Below, one piece after another: positions 42,060 through 50,107 of a stretch of 64,000 bases of DNA (position 1 is the first letter of the stretch; the number at the start of each line of letters is the position of its first letter). The notes under the pieces are model-generated. The model was not told where the DNA came from. It did not search any database and saw only the letters and a list, made by a program, of their open reading frames with translations. The DNA is from Lewinella cohaerens DSM 23179 (GTDB taxonomy: Bacteria > Bacteroidota > Bacteroidia > Chitinophagales > Saprospiraceae): positions 50,722 to 114,721 of the forward strand of contig NZ_KB903534.1 of NCBI RefSeq assembly GCF_000379805.1. Direction: 5' to 3'. A program made the translations under genes and the position numbers.

Positions 42060-43445
42060 ATGAAAGAATTTCCAACTGATTTTATCTGGGGCTCAGCAAC
42101 CTCTTCCTACCAAATTGAAGGAGCAGCAGAGGAAGATGGTAAGGGCCCTTCTATCTGGGATGCATTTTCGCATATTCCTGGGCGAGTGAAGAATAATGAA
42201 CATGGCGATGTGGCTTGTGATCATTATCATCGCATGGAGGAGGATGTGCAGATGATGAAAGCGTTGGGCTTGCACGCCTATCGATTTTCTATCTCCTGGC
42301 CTCGCATCTTGCCTGATGGAACAACCAAGCAAATTAACCAAGCGGGGATTGATTTTTATAATCGACTCATTAATGAGTTGTTGGCGAATGGTATCGAACC
42401 CTGGATAACATTGTATCACTGGGATCTTCCTTTGGCTTTAGAAATGGAGAAAGATGGTTGGTTAAATAAAGACATTGCCGATTCCTTCGCTGATTACGCC
42501 CGCGTATGTTTTCAGTACTTCGGCGATCGGGTAAAGAATTGGATCACCATCAATGAGCCTTGGGTTATCTCTATGTTGGGATATGGCCAGGGAATCTTCG
42601 CACCGGGGAGAGTGTCCAATAGTGAGCCTTATCTGGCTGGGCACCATATTATACTAGCACACGCCAAAGCAGCGGCCGTTTATCGAGAAGAATTTGCACA
42701 CCAAGGCGGGAAAATAGGAATCACGAACAACTGTGACTGGCGAGAACCGTTGACGGATTCGGAGCTAGACCAGGCGGCTGCACAGCGGGCTTTAGAGTTT
42801 TACCTGGCATGGTTTACGGACCCGATCTACAAGGGGAGCTACCCGCAAGTAATGGTAGATCGGTTGGGCGATAGACTACCAACATTTACAGCAGAGGAAA
42901 AACTATTGGTACAAGGGTCGTCAGATTTTTTTGGTTTGAACCATTATACCACGATGTTGGCTTCTGATGCCAATGGTGAAATTCTCGAGGGCAACGTCTA
43001 TGGTAATGGTGGTATTTCTGAAGACCAGGATGTAAACCTTCACGTAGATCCTACCTGGAAGAAAACAGAGATGGGGTGGGCAATTGTGCCCTGGGGATGT
43101 CAGAAATTACTGGAATGGATTCACCATCGCTATGATGGGCCAAATATTGTAATCACCGAAAATGGTGGTGCCTTCCCCGATGAGATGAAAGATGGTGTTG
43201 TAGACGATCAGGACAGGCTAGCTTATGTAAAAGGTTACCTAGGAGCTTGCCATGATGCAATGGAAAACGGGGTGCAGCTCAAAGGCTATATGCTATGGTC
43301 GCTCATGGATAATTTTGAATGGGCCTCTGGTTATGCCAAACGCTTTGGTATTCATTACGTTGATTTTGAAACGTTGAAGCGTACGCCTAAAGCATCGGCA
43401 CTGTGGTACCGGGAGGTGATTAGGCGGAATGGTCTGAAGGTATGA
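42060..43445 (+). CDS. GH1 beta-glucosidase
   Basis: A 461-residue family GH1 glycoside hydrolase with a retaining mechanism. The N-terminal FIWGSATSSYQIEGA signature, acid/base Glu in ITINEPWV (about 164), nucleophile Glu in VITENGGAFPDEM (about 363) and the WSLMDNFEWASGY aglycone/subsite region are present. No signal peptide, so it acts on imported disaccharides in the cytoplasm. The start is only 12 bp after pyrH, so read-through transcription is likely. Confidence 0.95.
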   Translation: MKEFPTDFIWGSATSSYQIEGAAEEDGKGPSIWDAFSHIPGRVKNNEHGDVACDHYHRMEEDVQMMKALGLHAYRFSISWPRILPDGTTKQINQAGIDFYNRLINELLANGIEPWITLYHWDLPLALEMEKDGWLNKDIADSFADYARVCFQYFGDRVKNWITINEPWVISMLGYGQGIFAPGRVSNSEPYLAGHHIILAHAKAAAVYREEFAHQGGKIGITNNCDWREPLTDSELDQAAAQRALEFYLAWFTDPIYKGSYPQVMVDRLGDRLPTFTAEEKLLVQGSSDFFGLNHYTTMLASDANGEILEGNVYGNGGISEDQDVNLHVDPTWKKTEMGWAIVPWGCQKLLEWIHHRYDGPNIVITENGGAFPDEMKDGVVDDQDRLAYVKGYLGACHDAMENGVQLKGYMLWSLMDNFEWASGYAKRFGIHYVDFETLKRTPKASALWYREVIRRNGLKV

Positions 43446-43551
43446 TCGCACTGGTACGATTGGGTGCGGTGTGCGGTGGAGTGCGAGGTGCGGTGTAATA
43501 CTCCGACTTCTGATTTTTGATGCTGAATGTATGATTGCACTGGTACGATTA
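43441..43551. repeat. Interspersed GTACGATTGGGTGCGG repeat tract
   Basis: TATGATCGCACTGGTACGAT (43441-43460) and TATGATTGCACTGGTACGAT (43530-43549) are near-identical direct repeats 89 bp apart. CTGGTACGATTGGGTGCGG (43451-43469) and GTGCGAGGTGCGG (43481-43493) recur at 16321-16339 and 16341-16353. Confidence 0.6.
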
Positions 43552-44112
43552 GCCTCTTTGAACACTATCTAGGCACTCATGCCTAAAATGAAAAAGCTCG
43601 TCAATAATTATTTTTGCAACCTTCGGTTTGGTGTAGGCTTCATGCCCATAACAGGATAATAATTTACAAGATAGATTGACTTGTTGCTGGCTCCACTGTT
43701 CATCCGGACGGAAAGGGTCATCGGCTCCGTAGTAGAGGGTTCCTTTTACAGGAAACACTTCTTGTTCCTTACGTAAACGGGTAGCCGAAACGGCGCAAAA
43801 ATACCCGCAAGAGAACCCTTTTTGTATGGCTTTCCAGCCAATGGTGCCGCCGATGCTGAAAGCTAGGATAGGTGCTGGAGGGTGTTGCTTTTCTGCTGCT
43901 AGAAGATTATTGATAGCTCTTTCAATGCCGTTTTCCAGAAATTGTTGATGAAGTTGATCTTGTTCATAATTACTCAAATCTATCTCCCCAAGTTCGCAGC
44001 AATCATACCACTCTAATTCAAAATACTGCCGCAATGGTTGTTCGTAACAGGACCACCATTGTGAACGACCAGCTCCCCAAAGGTCTGACAAGATAACAAG
44101 GCGTTGCTTCAT
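43549..44112 (-). CDS. Alpha/beta-hydrolase-like protein
   Basis: A 187-residue protein with a compact alpha/beta-hydrolase pattern: an N-terminal RLVILSDLWGAG strand-loop, the nucleophile elbow AFSIGGTIGWKA (Ser about 98), an acid in YYGADDPFRPD (about 141) and a His in SCYGHEAYT (about 164). Short for the superfamily, so possibly a reduced esterase-like enzyme. Substrate unknown. Confidence 0.7.
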   Translation of the reverse strand: MKQRLVILSDLWGAGRSQWWSCYEQPLRQYFELEWYDCCELGEIDLSNYEQDQLHQQFLENGIERAINNLLAAEKQHPPAPILAFSIGGTIGWKAIQKGFSCGYFCAVSATRLRKEQEVFPVKGTLYYGADDPFRPDEQWSQQQVNLSCKLLSCYGHEAYTKPKVAKIIIDELFHFRHECLDSVQRG

Positions 44113-44231
44113 GGACTTACCTACTTTTACACCCTTACACTTTTACACCCTTACACCATTCAGTGGTGCTTGATACGGGGAAATGCGCTGATTTCTGACT
44201 TTCCACCTTCGACTTCCGACTTCAAAACGCC
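44113..44231. repeat. TTTTACACCCTTACAC low-complexity tract
   Basis: Two copies of CTTTTACACCCTTACAC lie in tandem near 44123-44157, then CTTCGACTTCCGACTTC. Similar words are in the gap at 16430-16570. Not coding. Confidence 0.4.
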
Positions 44232-44747
44232 CTACTGTCCTCCCTGTCCAGCAGCTTGTTGGAAAATTTTCTGGTAAAAACCAAAACCACCTTCGGTCAT
44301 TTGGTTGCCATAGGTGTAGGTACCGTTTTCGAGGAAGAGGTAGTACAAGCAAGCGCCTCCGAAAAACAGATCGGCCTCTTCGGCATTTTGGCCATCTACC
44401 TGAAAGAAAACGCGGCCTATAGGTTGGCAGGAGCTGACTATTTTAGCCGGCGTAGTAGAAATAGTGCCCAAGGTGGTGCGGATAGCCCCCTGTACATTCT
44501 GACTCATTGAAAAATTAGTAGTGTAAAAAACGAAATCAATATAGTCGCAGTTGTCATAGAGGTACATCATTTTTTCCTGCGTAATGCTAGGGTAGGGAGA
44601 GGTGGTTGTCTCAGTAGTGACAGGAGCGGTGGTCGCAGGAGCTTCAACTTCCGTTTGAGCTTCTTCCTGATTTTGATCCGTAGTACCGGATTCGCACTGT
44701 AAAAAAAGTAAGCTTGCTAGCAAAAGAGAAAGAAAGATGAATCGCAT
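44232..44747 (-). CDS. Hypothetical lipoprotein
   Basis: A 171-residue lipoprotein from Met at 44747 (MRFIFLSLLLASLLFLQC, lipobox LFLQC). A Thr/Glu-rich linker (about 20-55) precedes a globular domain with two Cys (about 112 and 137) and the motif DLFFGGACLYYLFLENGTY. It ends in Gly/Gln-rich AAGQGGQ. No domain recognised. Probably an envelope protein. Confidence 0.65.
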   Translation of the reverse strand: MRFIFLSLLLASLLFLQCESGTTDQNQEEAQTEVEAPATTAPVTTETTTSPYPSITQEKMMYLYDNCDYIDFVFYTTNFSMSQNVQGAIRTTLGTISTTPAKIVSSCQPIGRVFFQVDGQNAEEADLFFGGACLYYLFLENGTYTYGNQMTEGGFGFYQKIFQQAAGQGGQ

Positions 44748-44809
44748 AGTATAAGGTAATTTACATTTCCCCAAAGATAGGGAATCCAGCTTGGGACAAT
44801 ATTATAAGC

Positions 44810-45430
44810 CTAAAGAATATAATAAAGACGAACGCCGAGATTACGGCCTATGAAGTTAATATCTTCAGTATTAGGGTTGTTATCTGGTGCTTTTAAACTG
44901 CGTAGGTATTTTGACCACCGGAAATTGAGCGCAAGCTTTTCTGAAAAAATATAGGTAGCTCCAAGTACGATTGAAGGAATATCTGTCCGATAATCTTCCA
45001 ATTCGGAAATATCAGACCCGACGTCATTTATGACCTCATAGTTGATCAACCGATTATAACTTACCCCAGCACTGGCGAGGATTTTCCAATCGGAGAAGTT
45101 GATCATAAATGGTACTTCCACAAAATTGAGCCTAATTTTATCGTACTGAGAAGATATATCGTCGGTGGGTACACGACTAGCTCCTTGCTGACTGTAAAGG
45201 AATTCTGTACTCAGTGACCAACGGTCACTTAATTTAGCACTGACGCGGGCTCCGGTATTGAAGCCGATTTTATTGAACCCTCCCAGTTTATCGCCATCGA
45301 TTTGGGAAAGATTAAAGCCTCCAACCAACATGGCGGAGAAGGTTTGTGCGGATGCCTGTGGCCCGCTTAATAGTCCTGCAAGGAATAAAAGGCAATATAC
45401 TTGGTTGCGGAGCGTGTTTGTTTTCATCAT
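44810..45430 (-). CDS. Outer-membrane beta-barrel protein (PorT/OMP_b-brl_2-like)
   Basis: A 206-residue protein with a signal peptide that ends ASAQ and about eight amphipathic strands, with the opening SAMLVGGFNLSQIDGDKLGG and GFNTGARVSAKLSDRWSLST, typical of small eight-stranded outer-membrane barrels of Bacteroidota. It ends with the aromatic LGVRLYYIL. It may start at Met2. Confidence 0.8.
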   Translation of the reverse strand: MMKTNTLRNQVYCLLFLAGLLSGPQASAQTFSAMLVGGFNLSQIDGDKLGGFNKIGFNTGARVSAKLSDRWSLSTEFLYSQQGASRVPTDDISSQYDKIRLNFVEVPFMINFSDWKILASAGVSYNRLINYEVINDVGSDISELEDYRTDIPSIVLGATYIFSEKLALNFRWSKYLRSLKAPDNNPNTEDINFIGRNLGVRLYYIL

Positions 45431-45531
45431 CTGATTACTTAATTAAGAGTGTAAAGTTACGGTACCTTATTGAGGTTCGATCTTAAAACTTTACAATTTT
45501 CGTAATATTGTGGTTCTAATTAGTTGTTAAG

Positions 45532-45652
45532 GAACAGCACAAAAATAAGTTGAATCGTCGTTTTTCAAAAAGTTGGCTAAGCAGTTCACTTTAAGCGTGT
45601 CAGCTATTTGGAAAACCACAAAGACGGCTCAACTTATTTTTTTGCGCAATAC
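45532..45652 (+). repeat. Palindromic interspersed element, copy c
   Basis: AAAATAAGTTGA (45542-45553) and TCAACTTATTTT (45629-45640) are complementary arms; the centre holds CTAAGCAGTTCACTTTAAGC and GTGTCAGCTATTTGG. It ends TTGCGCAATAC, 8 bp before the ATG of the gene at 45661. Confidence 0.78.
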
Positions 45653-45660
45653 TAAGTATC

Positions 45661-45939
45661 ATGAAATATACCCGTCATACCCTTAAAAAACTGGAAACAC
45701 TTTTCAGCGAGATCGAATACACCGTTCGATACGAAAAGGGGAATTTCAACTCGGGGTATTGTGTCGTCGAGGATCGGAAGGTGGCCGTGATCAATAAATT
45801 TTACGATACGGAAGGCCGGATGAATGTATTGCTAGAGATTATCGCAGGCTTAACCATCGAAGAGGATCAATTGGAGGAATCTTCGTTGAAGTTTTACAAG
45901 CAGGTTCTGAAGTTCCTGGCGCGGCAAGAGGAAGAATGA
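45661..45939 (+). CDS. Conserved small hypothetical protein
   Basis: A 92-residue soluble protein (MKYTRHTLKKLETLFSEIEY) with a central beta-hairpin around GYCVVEDRKVAVINKFYDTE and a C-terminal helix. The form matches a common conserved Bacteroidota hypothetical family without known function. Its leader is an entire copy of the palindromic element, which may set its expression. Confidence 0.65.
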   Translation: MKYTRHTLKKLETLFSEIEYTVRYEKGNFNSGYCVVEDRKVAVINKFYDTEGRMNVLLEIIAGLTIEEDQLEESSLKFYKQVLKFLARQEEE

Positions 45940-45941
45940 TT

Positions 45942-46343
45942 TCAATACGCTTGCCAGCGTCGTAGGCCAATGATGTGTTCAAAGTGTCGATCGTAAGTTA
46001 TCAAGGTTCCGCCTTGCTCAATGCTGATAGCTGCTATCCAAACATCGTGGGTAGGTATTGGCCGACCAGCAGTTTTTAGTTGGAGCATAAGTTCGGCGAA
46101 AATCAGCAGTGTCTCAGCGCCAGGATAGTGCCTTTTTACCTTGGGATAATTTTCAAAGTCCGCGAGAATGTCGAGGTTCCTTTCTGTCTGGTTTCCTTTT
46201 TTAAAACCGAACAATAACTCAGCAATGACGAAAGCAGGAAGTATAACCTCCTCAGCTTCTTTAATAAGTTTGAGTACTTTTTTGTCCCCCTTCATGAGAG
46301 CAGCGTAGGCATTGGTATCCAGAATTATTTTTGTTAATCCCAT
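45942..46343 (-). CDS. vapC: PIN-domain toxin, VapC type
   Basis: A 133-residue PIN-fold ribonuclease toxin. Acidic active-site residues are visible in IILDTNAYAALMKGD (Asp near 9), the conserved Glu in FVIAELLFGF, the Asp in PTHDVWIAAISIEQG (about 101) and the late ITYDRHFEHI. It would cleave RNA, often initiator tRNA or rRNA loops. Overlaps the antitoxin gene by 10 bp. Confidence 0.88.
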   Translation of the reverse strand: MGLTKIILDTNAYAALMKGDKKVLKLIKEAEEVILPAFVIAELLFGFKKGNQTERNLDILADFENYPKVKRHYPGAETLLIFAELMLQLKTAGRPIPTHDVWIAAISIEQGGTLITYDRHFEHIIGLRRWQAY

Positions 46344-46585
46344 AACTCGGTATCGATAGCGTCAAAAGTAGAAGTGTTTGCTGTGAAACTTTCTGCTTCT
46401 TCTTCGGACCAGTAGCCACAGAATTTTTCAAAGTCATTCATTGGAGAAGGAGCATCGCTCAAACCTAGGGATTGTCTTAACAACCTCTTGATGAGTTTAT
46501 TCTGGCTTAATCCCATTTCACTGGCCAATTGCTGAATTTTTTGAGCAGTTACGGTGTCAAGATTATGAATAGTAATTGATTTCAT
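46334..46585 (-). CDS. vapB: RHH-type antitoxin, VapB-like
   Basis: A protein of 83 residues starting MKSITIHNLDTVTAQKIQQL. The N-terminal ribbon-helix-helix DNA-binding domain (SITIHNLD strand, two helices to LLRQSL) is followed by an acidic C-terminal tail that would wrap the toxin. It lies upstream of the toxin, as in standard operons, and probably autoregulates it. Confidence 0.82.
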   Translation of the reverse strand: MKSITIHNLDTVTAQKIQQLASEMGLSQNKLIKRLLRQSLGLSDAPSPMNDFEKFCGYWSEEEAESFTANTSTFDAIDTELWD

Positions 46586-46684
46586 TTCTCTGATCTTTAT
46601 TAATAGAACCAAAAGTGAACTATTTTAGTTCTTTTATGAACCAAAATATCATTTTTAACTTGCAATAGCAAGCTGAAGCTTCAT

Positions 46685-46719
46685 TTCTTGCCCTTATTCC
46701 CATTCTTTCAATACCTTTG
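46685..46719 (+). promoter_or_regulatory. Promoter of tgt
   Basis: TTCTTG near 46685-46690 and TACCTTTG at 46712-46719 are separated by 21 bp, which fits the TTTG-N19-21-TAnnTTTG Bacteroidota promoter. ATG follows at 46737. Confidence 0.55.
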
Positions 46720-46736
46720 CTGCCCGAATTTGACTT

Positions 46737-47876
46737 ATGGCACGATTACAATTTAAGCTGGAACATACAGACCCAGGCTCTAAAGCCCGGGCAGGAACGA
46801 TTACTACCGACCACGGAGAGATCGAAACGCCGATTTTTATGCCCGTTGGGACGGTAGGCTCTGTAAAAGGAGTGCACGCCCACGAGTTGCGTGATGATGT
46901 CAAAGCCCAGATCATTCTGGGAAATACCTACCACTTGTACCTGCGCCCTGGCACAGAAGTATTGGAAAACGCCGGAGGCTTGCACAAGTTTAATGGCTGG
47001 CAAGGCCCAATCCTTACCGATAGTGGTGGTTATCAGGTGTATTCTTTAGCACATCGCCGAAAAATTGAAGAGAAGGGCGTTACTTTTCAATCGCATATAG
47101 ATGGCTCAAAGCACGTCTTCACGCCCGAGCGTGCGATGGATATCCAGCGGAGTATTGGTGGAGATATCATCATGGCTTTTGATGAATGCCCCCCACACCC
47201 TTGTGAGTATCGCTATGCCAAGGATTCTTTGGGGCTGACCAACCGGTGGTTGAAGCGTTGTGTTGATCATTTTCAAGCGACGCCGGACAAGTATGGATAT
47301 ACCCAAAATTTGTTCCCGATTGTGCAGGGCAGTACGTTTGAAGATTTACGGCGAGCAAGTGCTGAAACTGTAGCCGGTTACGATATGCCAGGCAATGCCA
47401 TCGGAGGGTTGTCGGTAGGGGAGAAGTCGGATGAAATGTACCGTATCACGGAATTGTGCTGCGATATTCTGCCCGCTGATAAACCACGTTACTTGATGGG
47501 CGTAGGCACTCCCGTGAATCTATTGGAGTGCATTGCGCTGGGCGTAGATATGTTTGACTGTGTATTACCCACTCGCAACGCCCGGCATGGTATGATCTAT
47601 ACCCGCCATGGCGTGATGAATATCAAGAATTTGAAATGGAAAGATGATCACAGTCCTATCGATGAAGATGGCCCCTGTGCTACCAGTCGCTATCATACCA
47701 AAGCTTTTTTACGCCATTTGATTCATAGTGGTGAAATGCTTGGTGGGCAATTGGCATCCATTCACAACTTGTCTTTCTTTTTGTGGTTGGTTAAAGAAGC
47801 ACGCGCTCATATACAAAGTGGTGATTTCGCACGTTGGAAAGAGGAAATGGTACCGAAGCTGCAAACAAGGTTATGA
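46737..47876 (+). CDS. tgt: Queuine tRNA-ribosyltransferase
   Basis: A 379-residue tRNA-guanine transglycosylase that exchanges guanine 34 for a queuosine precursor. Motifs: LTDSGGYQVYSL (active Asp), the central GGLSVGEKSDEM, and MFDCVLPTRNARHG (nucleophile Asp). Odd: the usual zinc-binding CxCxxC is missing. The corresponding region PIDEDGPCATSRYHTKAFL has only one Cys. Many Bacteroidota enzymes may share this; not certain. It overlaps the next gene by 4 bp. Confidence 0.95.
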   Translation: MARLQFKLEHTDPGSKARAGTITTDHGEIETPIFMPVGTVGSVKGVHAHELRDDVKAQIILGNTYHLYLRPGTEVLENAGGLHKFNGWQGPILTDSGGYQVYSLAHRRKIEEKGVTFQSHIDGSKHVFTPERAMDIQRSIGGDIIMAFDECPPHPCEYRYAKDSLGLTNRWLKRCVDHFQATPDKYGYTQNLFPIVQGSTFEDLRRASAETVAGYDMPGNAIGGLSVGEKSDEMYRITELCCDILPADKPRYLMGVGTPVNLLECIALGVDMFDCVLPTRNARHGMIYTRHGVMNIKNLKWKDDHSPIDEDGPCATSRYHTKAFLRHLIHSGEMLGGQLASIHNLSFFLWLVKEARAHIQSGDFARWKEEMVPKLQTRL

Positions 47877-48958
47877 AATTACTAGACTGGTACATACTGA
47901 AGAAATTTCTTTCTACTTTTTTCTTTACCGTGTTGATCTTTACGATGATCACAGTAATCATTGATTTTAGTGAAAAAGTAGAGAAGTTTATCGAATCAGA
48001 CATTACCAAGTCGGAGATCATTTTTGGCTACTTCCCCAATTTTGTCATTTTTATATACGGACTCCTCTTTCCCTTGTTTACCCTTATTTCTGTAGTTTTC
48101 TTTACATCACGGCTGGCCAATAATTCGGAAATCCTGAGCATCTTCAATGCAGGGGTCAGCTTTCGGCGCCTTTTGCGGCCTTATATGATTGGTGCAATTT
48201 TTATTGCCATCATCCACGCGTTAGGGACCCACTATTTTATCCCAGAGGGTACGAAAACACGGCTGAAACTGGAGCGCAAATACTTTGATCCTAATCGTGA
48301 TCAAGGTAAACAACGCAATATCCACATGTTTCTTGACCCGGAAACGAAGGCTTATGTTAATTTCTGGCGCAAGAGAGACAGTACTATCCGCGGCTTCCGC
48401 CTAGAACGGTTTGAAAACCATGAACTTGTTTATCTACTAAAGGCTTCGAGTGCAGAGTGGTTGGGGTCGCCAGATAAATGGCGCTTGGTCAACTATGAGA
48501 TTCGAACCTTTGACGGCCTCAAAGAAACCATCGTTTCTGGTCAGGGAGAGCAAATGGATACGGTGTTAAATATGCAGCCTGCTGACTTTATTGAATATAA
48601 AGAGCAGCATGAGATGATGACGACAGTTGAACTTTCCAGTTATATAGATAAACAAAGGGCGCGCGGCGTAGGTAATACGGCAAAGTACGAAGCGGAGCTA
48701 TGGCGACGAACAGCCGAACCTATCACTGTGCTTATTCTTACCTTGATCGGTGTGGCGATTGCTGCCCGGAAAGTACGTGGAGGATTGGGAATACATTTAG
48801 CGGTTGGCATTTTACTGGGAGCACTGTTTCTTATTCTATCCCGGTTTTCCTCCGTTTTTGCAGCAGGGAATGCTTTACCTGTAGTCATAAGTGTATGGTT
48901 GCCCAATATTCTCTTTGGAGCAATAGCAGTTTTGTTGATTGCTAAAGCGCAAAAATAG
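47873..48958 (+). CDS. LptF/LptG family permease (YjgP/YjgQ)
   Basis: A 361-residue lipopolysaccharide export permease, starting at the ATG that overlaps the tgt stop (ATGA). Six membrane helices (three near the N-terminus, three after about 275) flank a periplasmic jellyroll domain (about 110-260; NIHMFLDPETKAYVNFWRKR). It works with LptB to extract LPS from the inner membrane. The LptF or LptG identity cannot be fixed from this sequence. Confidence 0.9.
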   Translation: MKLLDWYILKKFLSTFFFTVLIFTMITVIIDFSEKVEKFIESDITKSEIIFGYFPNFVIFIYGLLFPLFTLISVVFFTSRLANNSEILSIFNAGVSFRRLLRPYMIGAIFIAIIHALGTHYFIPEGTKTRLKLERKYFDPNRDQGKQRNIHMFLDPETKAYVNFWRKRDSTIRGFRLERFENHELVYLLKASSAEWLGSPDKWRLVNYEIRTFDGLKETIVSGQGEQMDTVLNMQPADFIEYKEQHEMMTTVELSSYIDKQRARGVGNTAKYEAELWRRTAEPITVLILTLIGVAIAARKVRGGLGIHLAVGILLGALFLILSRFSSVFAAGNALPVVISVWLPNILFGAIAVLLIAKAQK

Positions 48959-49305
48959 CTGGAATCTACGGCTATTAGGGTTTGTTTCTTTTCTAAAAGG
49001 CGGGTGTTTAGGTGTTTTGTTTAACAAAACAGTGGCTATTATAAGTGTAATGCTAAACAAAATCAATGTTCTTTCATTTTTTATTGAAATTATTAAATAA
49101 ATGTAATTACATTTATTTTTAATGCAAAATTCTGATTTACAGTATTTTGTGCTGGGTATTTGGTTTGTTTAGGTGGAATAGCGAGGTGATTTTGGAAGAT
49201 TTATTGACCAATAGCTTGTTTTTTGTTTAAACTTGACGTAAATTTGGTTCAACAACAGAAAGCAACTGTTTAGTTCTAATAATCATAACTAGAAGCCTAA
49301 TAATT
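48959..49305. other. 347-bp intergenic region with ECF promoter
   Basis: No gene. AT-rich, with an imperfect palindrome AAATAAATGTAATTACATTTATTT near 49094. It contains the sigma factor promoter near its right end. Confidence 0.6.
49216..49246 (+). promoter_or_regulatory. Promoter of the ECF sigma factor gene
   Basis: TTG (49216-49218) and TAAATTTG (49239-49246) are 20 bp apart, fitting the Bacteroidota housekeeping consensus. It lies 59 bp before the ATG. Confidence 0.5.
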
Positions 49306-49848
49306 ATGTCCAGCATCGAATTCAATGATCGTCTCAATCAAATGGCCAGCCTCCTGCATTCTTTTGCATACAGTTTGACTAAGAATAATGAGGATGCTCG
49401 TGACCTGTATCAAGAGACCGCTTATCGCGCAATTACTAATCGGGAGAAATTTCGTACAGGCACCAATTTAAAGGCCTGGCTCTTTACGATTATGAAAAAT
49501 ATCTTCATTAATAATTATCGTAAGAAGGTAAAGGCCAATACCATCATGGACTCTACCGATAACCAGTATTACATCAATTCTGGCGATAACGCTATTGATA
49601 ATAAGGCTGAAAGTAGCATAATGATGAAAGAGCTTACCCGAATGATCGATAAGTTGGACGAGAGTATTCGCATTCCTTTCCTTATGCACTATCAAGGTTA
49701 TAAGTACCAAGAGATAGCAGACTACCTGGAGCTTCCTTTGGGTACTGTGAAAAGTCGTATTTTCTTTGCTCGCAAGGATTTAAAATTGCAGATTAAGAGG
49801 AGTTATGGACAACTCAATTTCTTCAAAAAAGAAATTGCAGTACAGTAG
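49306..49848 (+). CDS. RNA polymerase ECF-type sigma factor
   Basis: A 180-residue extracytoplasmic-function sigma factor. Region 2 (about 10-80) includes NNEDARDLYQETAYRA and FRTGTNLKAWLFTIMKNIF, and region 4 (about 120-170) includes YKYQEIADYLELPLGTVKSR, the DNA-recognition helix-turn-helix. There is no anti-sigma gene beside it. It has its own terminator. Confidence 0.94.
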   Translation: MSSIEFNDRLNQMASLLHSFAYSLTKNNEDARDLYQETAYRAITNREKFRTGTNLKAWLFTIMKNIFINNYRKKVKANTIMDSTDNQYYINSGDNAIDNKAESSIMMKELTRMIDKLDESIRIPFLMHYQGYKYQEIADYLELPLGTVKSRIFFARKDLKLQIKRSYGQLNFFKKEIAVQ

Positions 49849-49877
49849 TATAACTTTCCATTTTTGATAACCCCAAG

Positions 49878-49918
49878 AAATGACGGCGGCAAAACGAGTT
49901 TTTGCTGTCGTCATTTTT
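49878..49918 (+). terminator. Rho-independent terminator
   Basis: AAATGACGGCGGCAAAA, loop CGAG, TTTTTGCTGTCGTCATTT, followed by T. Lies 30 bp after the sigma factor gene. Confidence 0.8.
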
Positions 49919-49979
49919 AGTATTGGTCAAAAATTAAGTTCCCTCTTTCAATTTCGGCTTTTAGCTTGAATAAACTCAT

Positions 49980-50032
49980 CCCGACTTTTAGTACGGGGTC
50001 GTTTATATCTTCACTAAAAACCGAAAGTCGGG
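49980..50032. repeat. Palindromic site with GACTTT/AAAGTC arms
   Basis: CCCGACTTTTAG (49980-49991) pairs with CTAAAAACCGAAAGTCGGG (50014-50032) with a small bulge. The word CCGAAAGTC also occurs in the hairpin at 61751-61774. Confidence 0.45.
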
Positions 50033-50107
50033 AATTAATTATTCGACCGTTACTTATTTTGAAAACGCTCCTCCTTTTTTCAATCAGCTTATTTGTACAT
50101 TCGCCTT

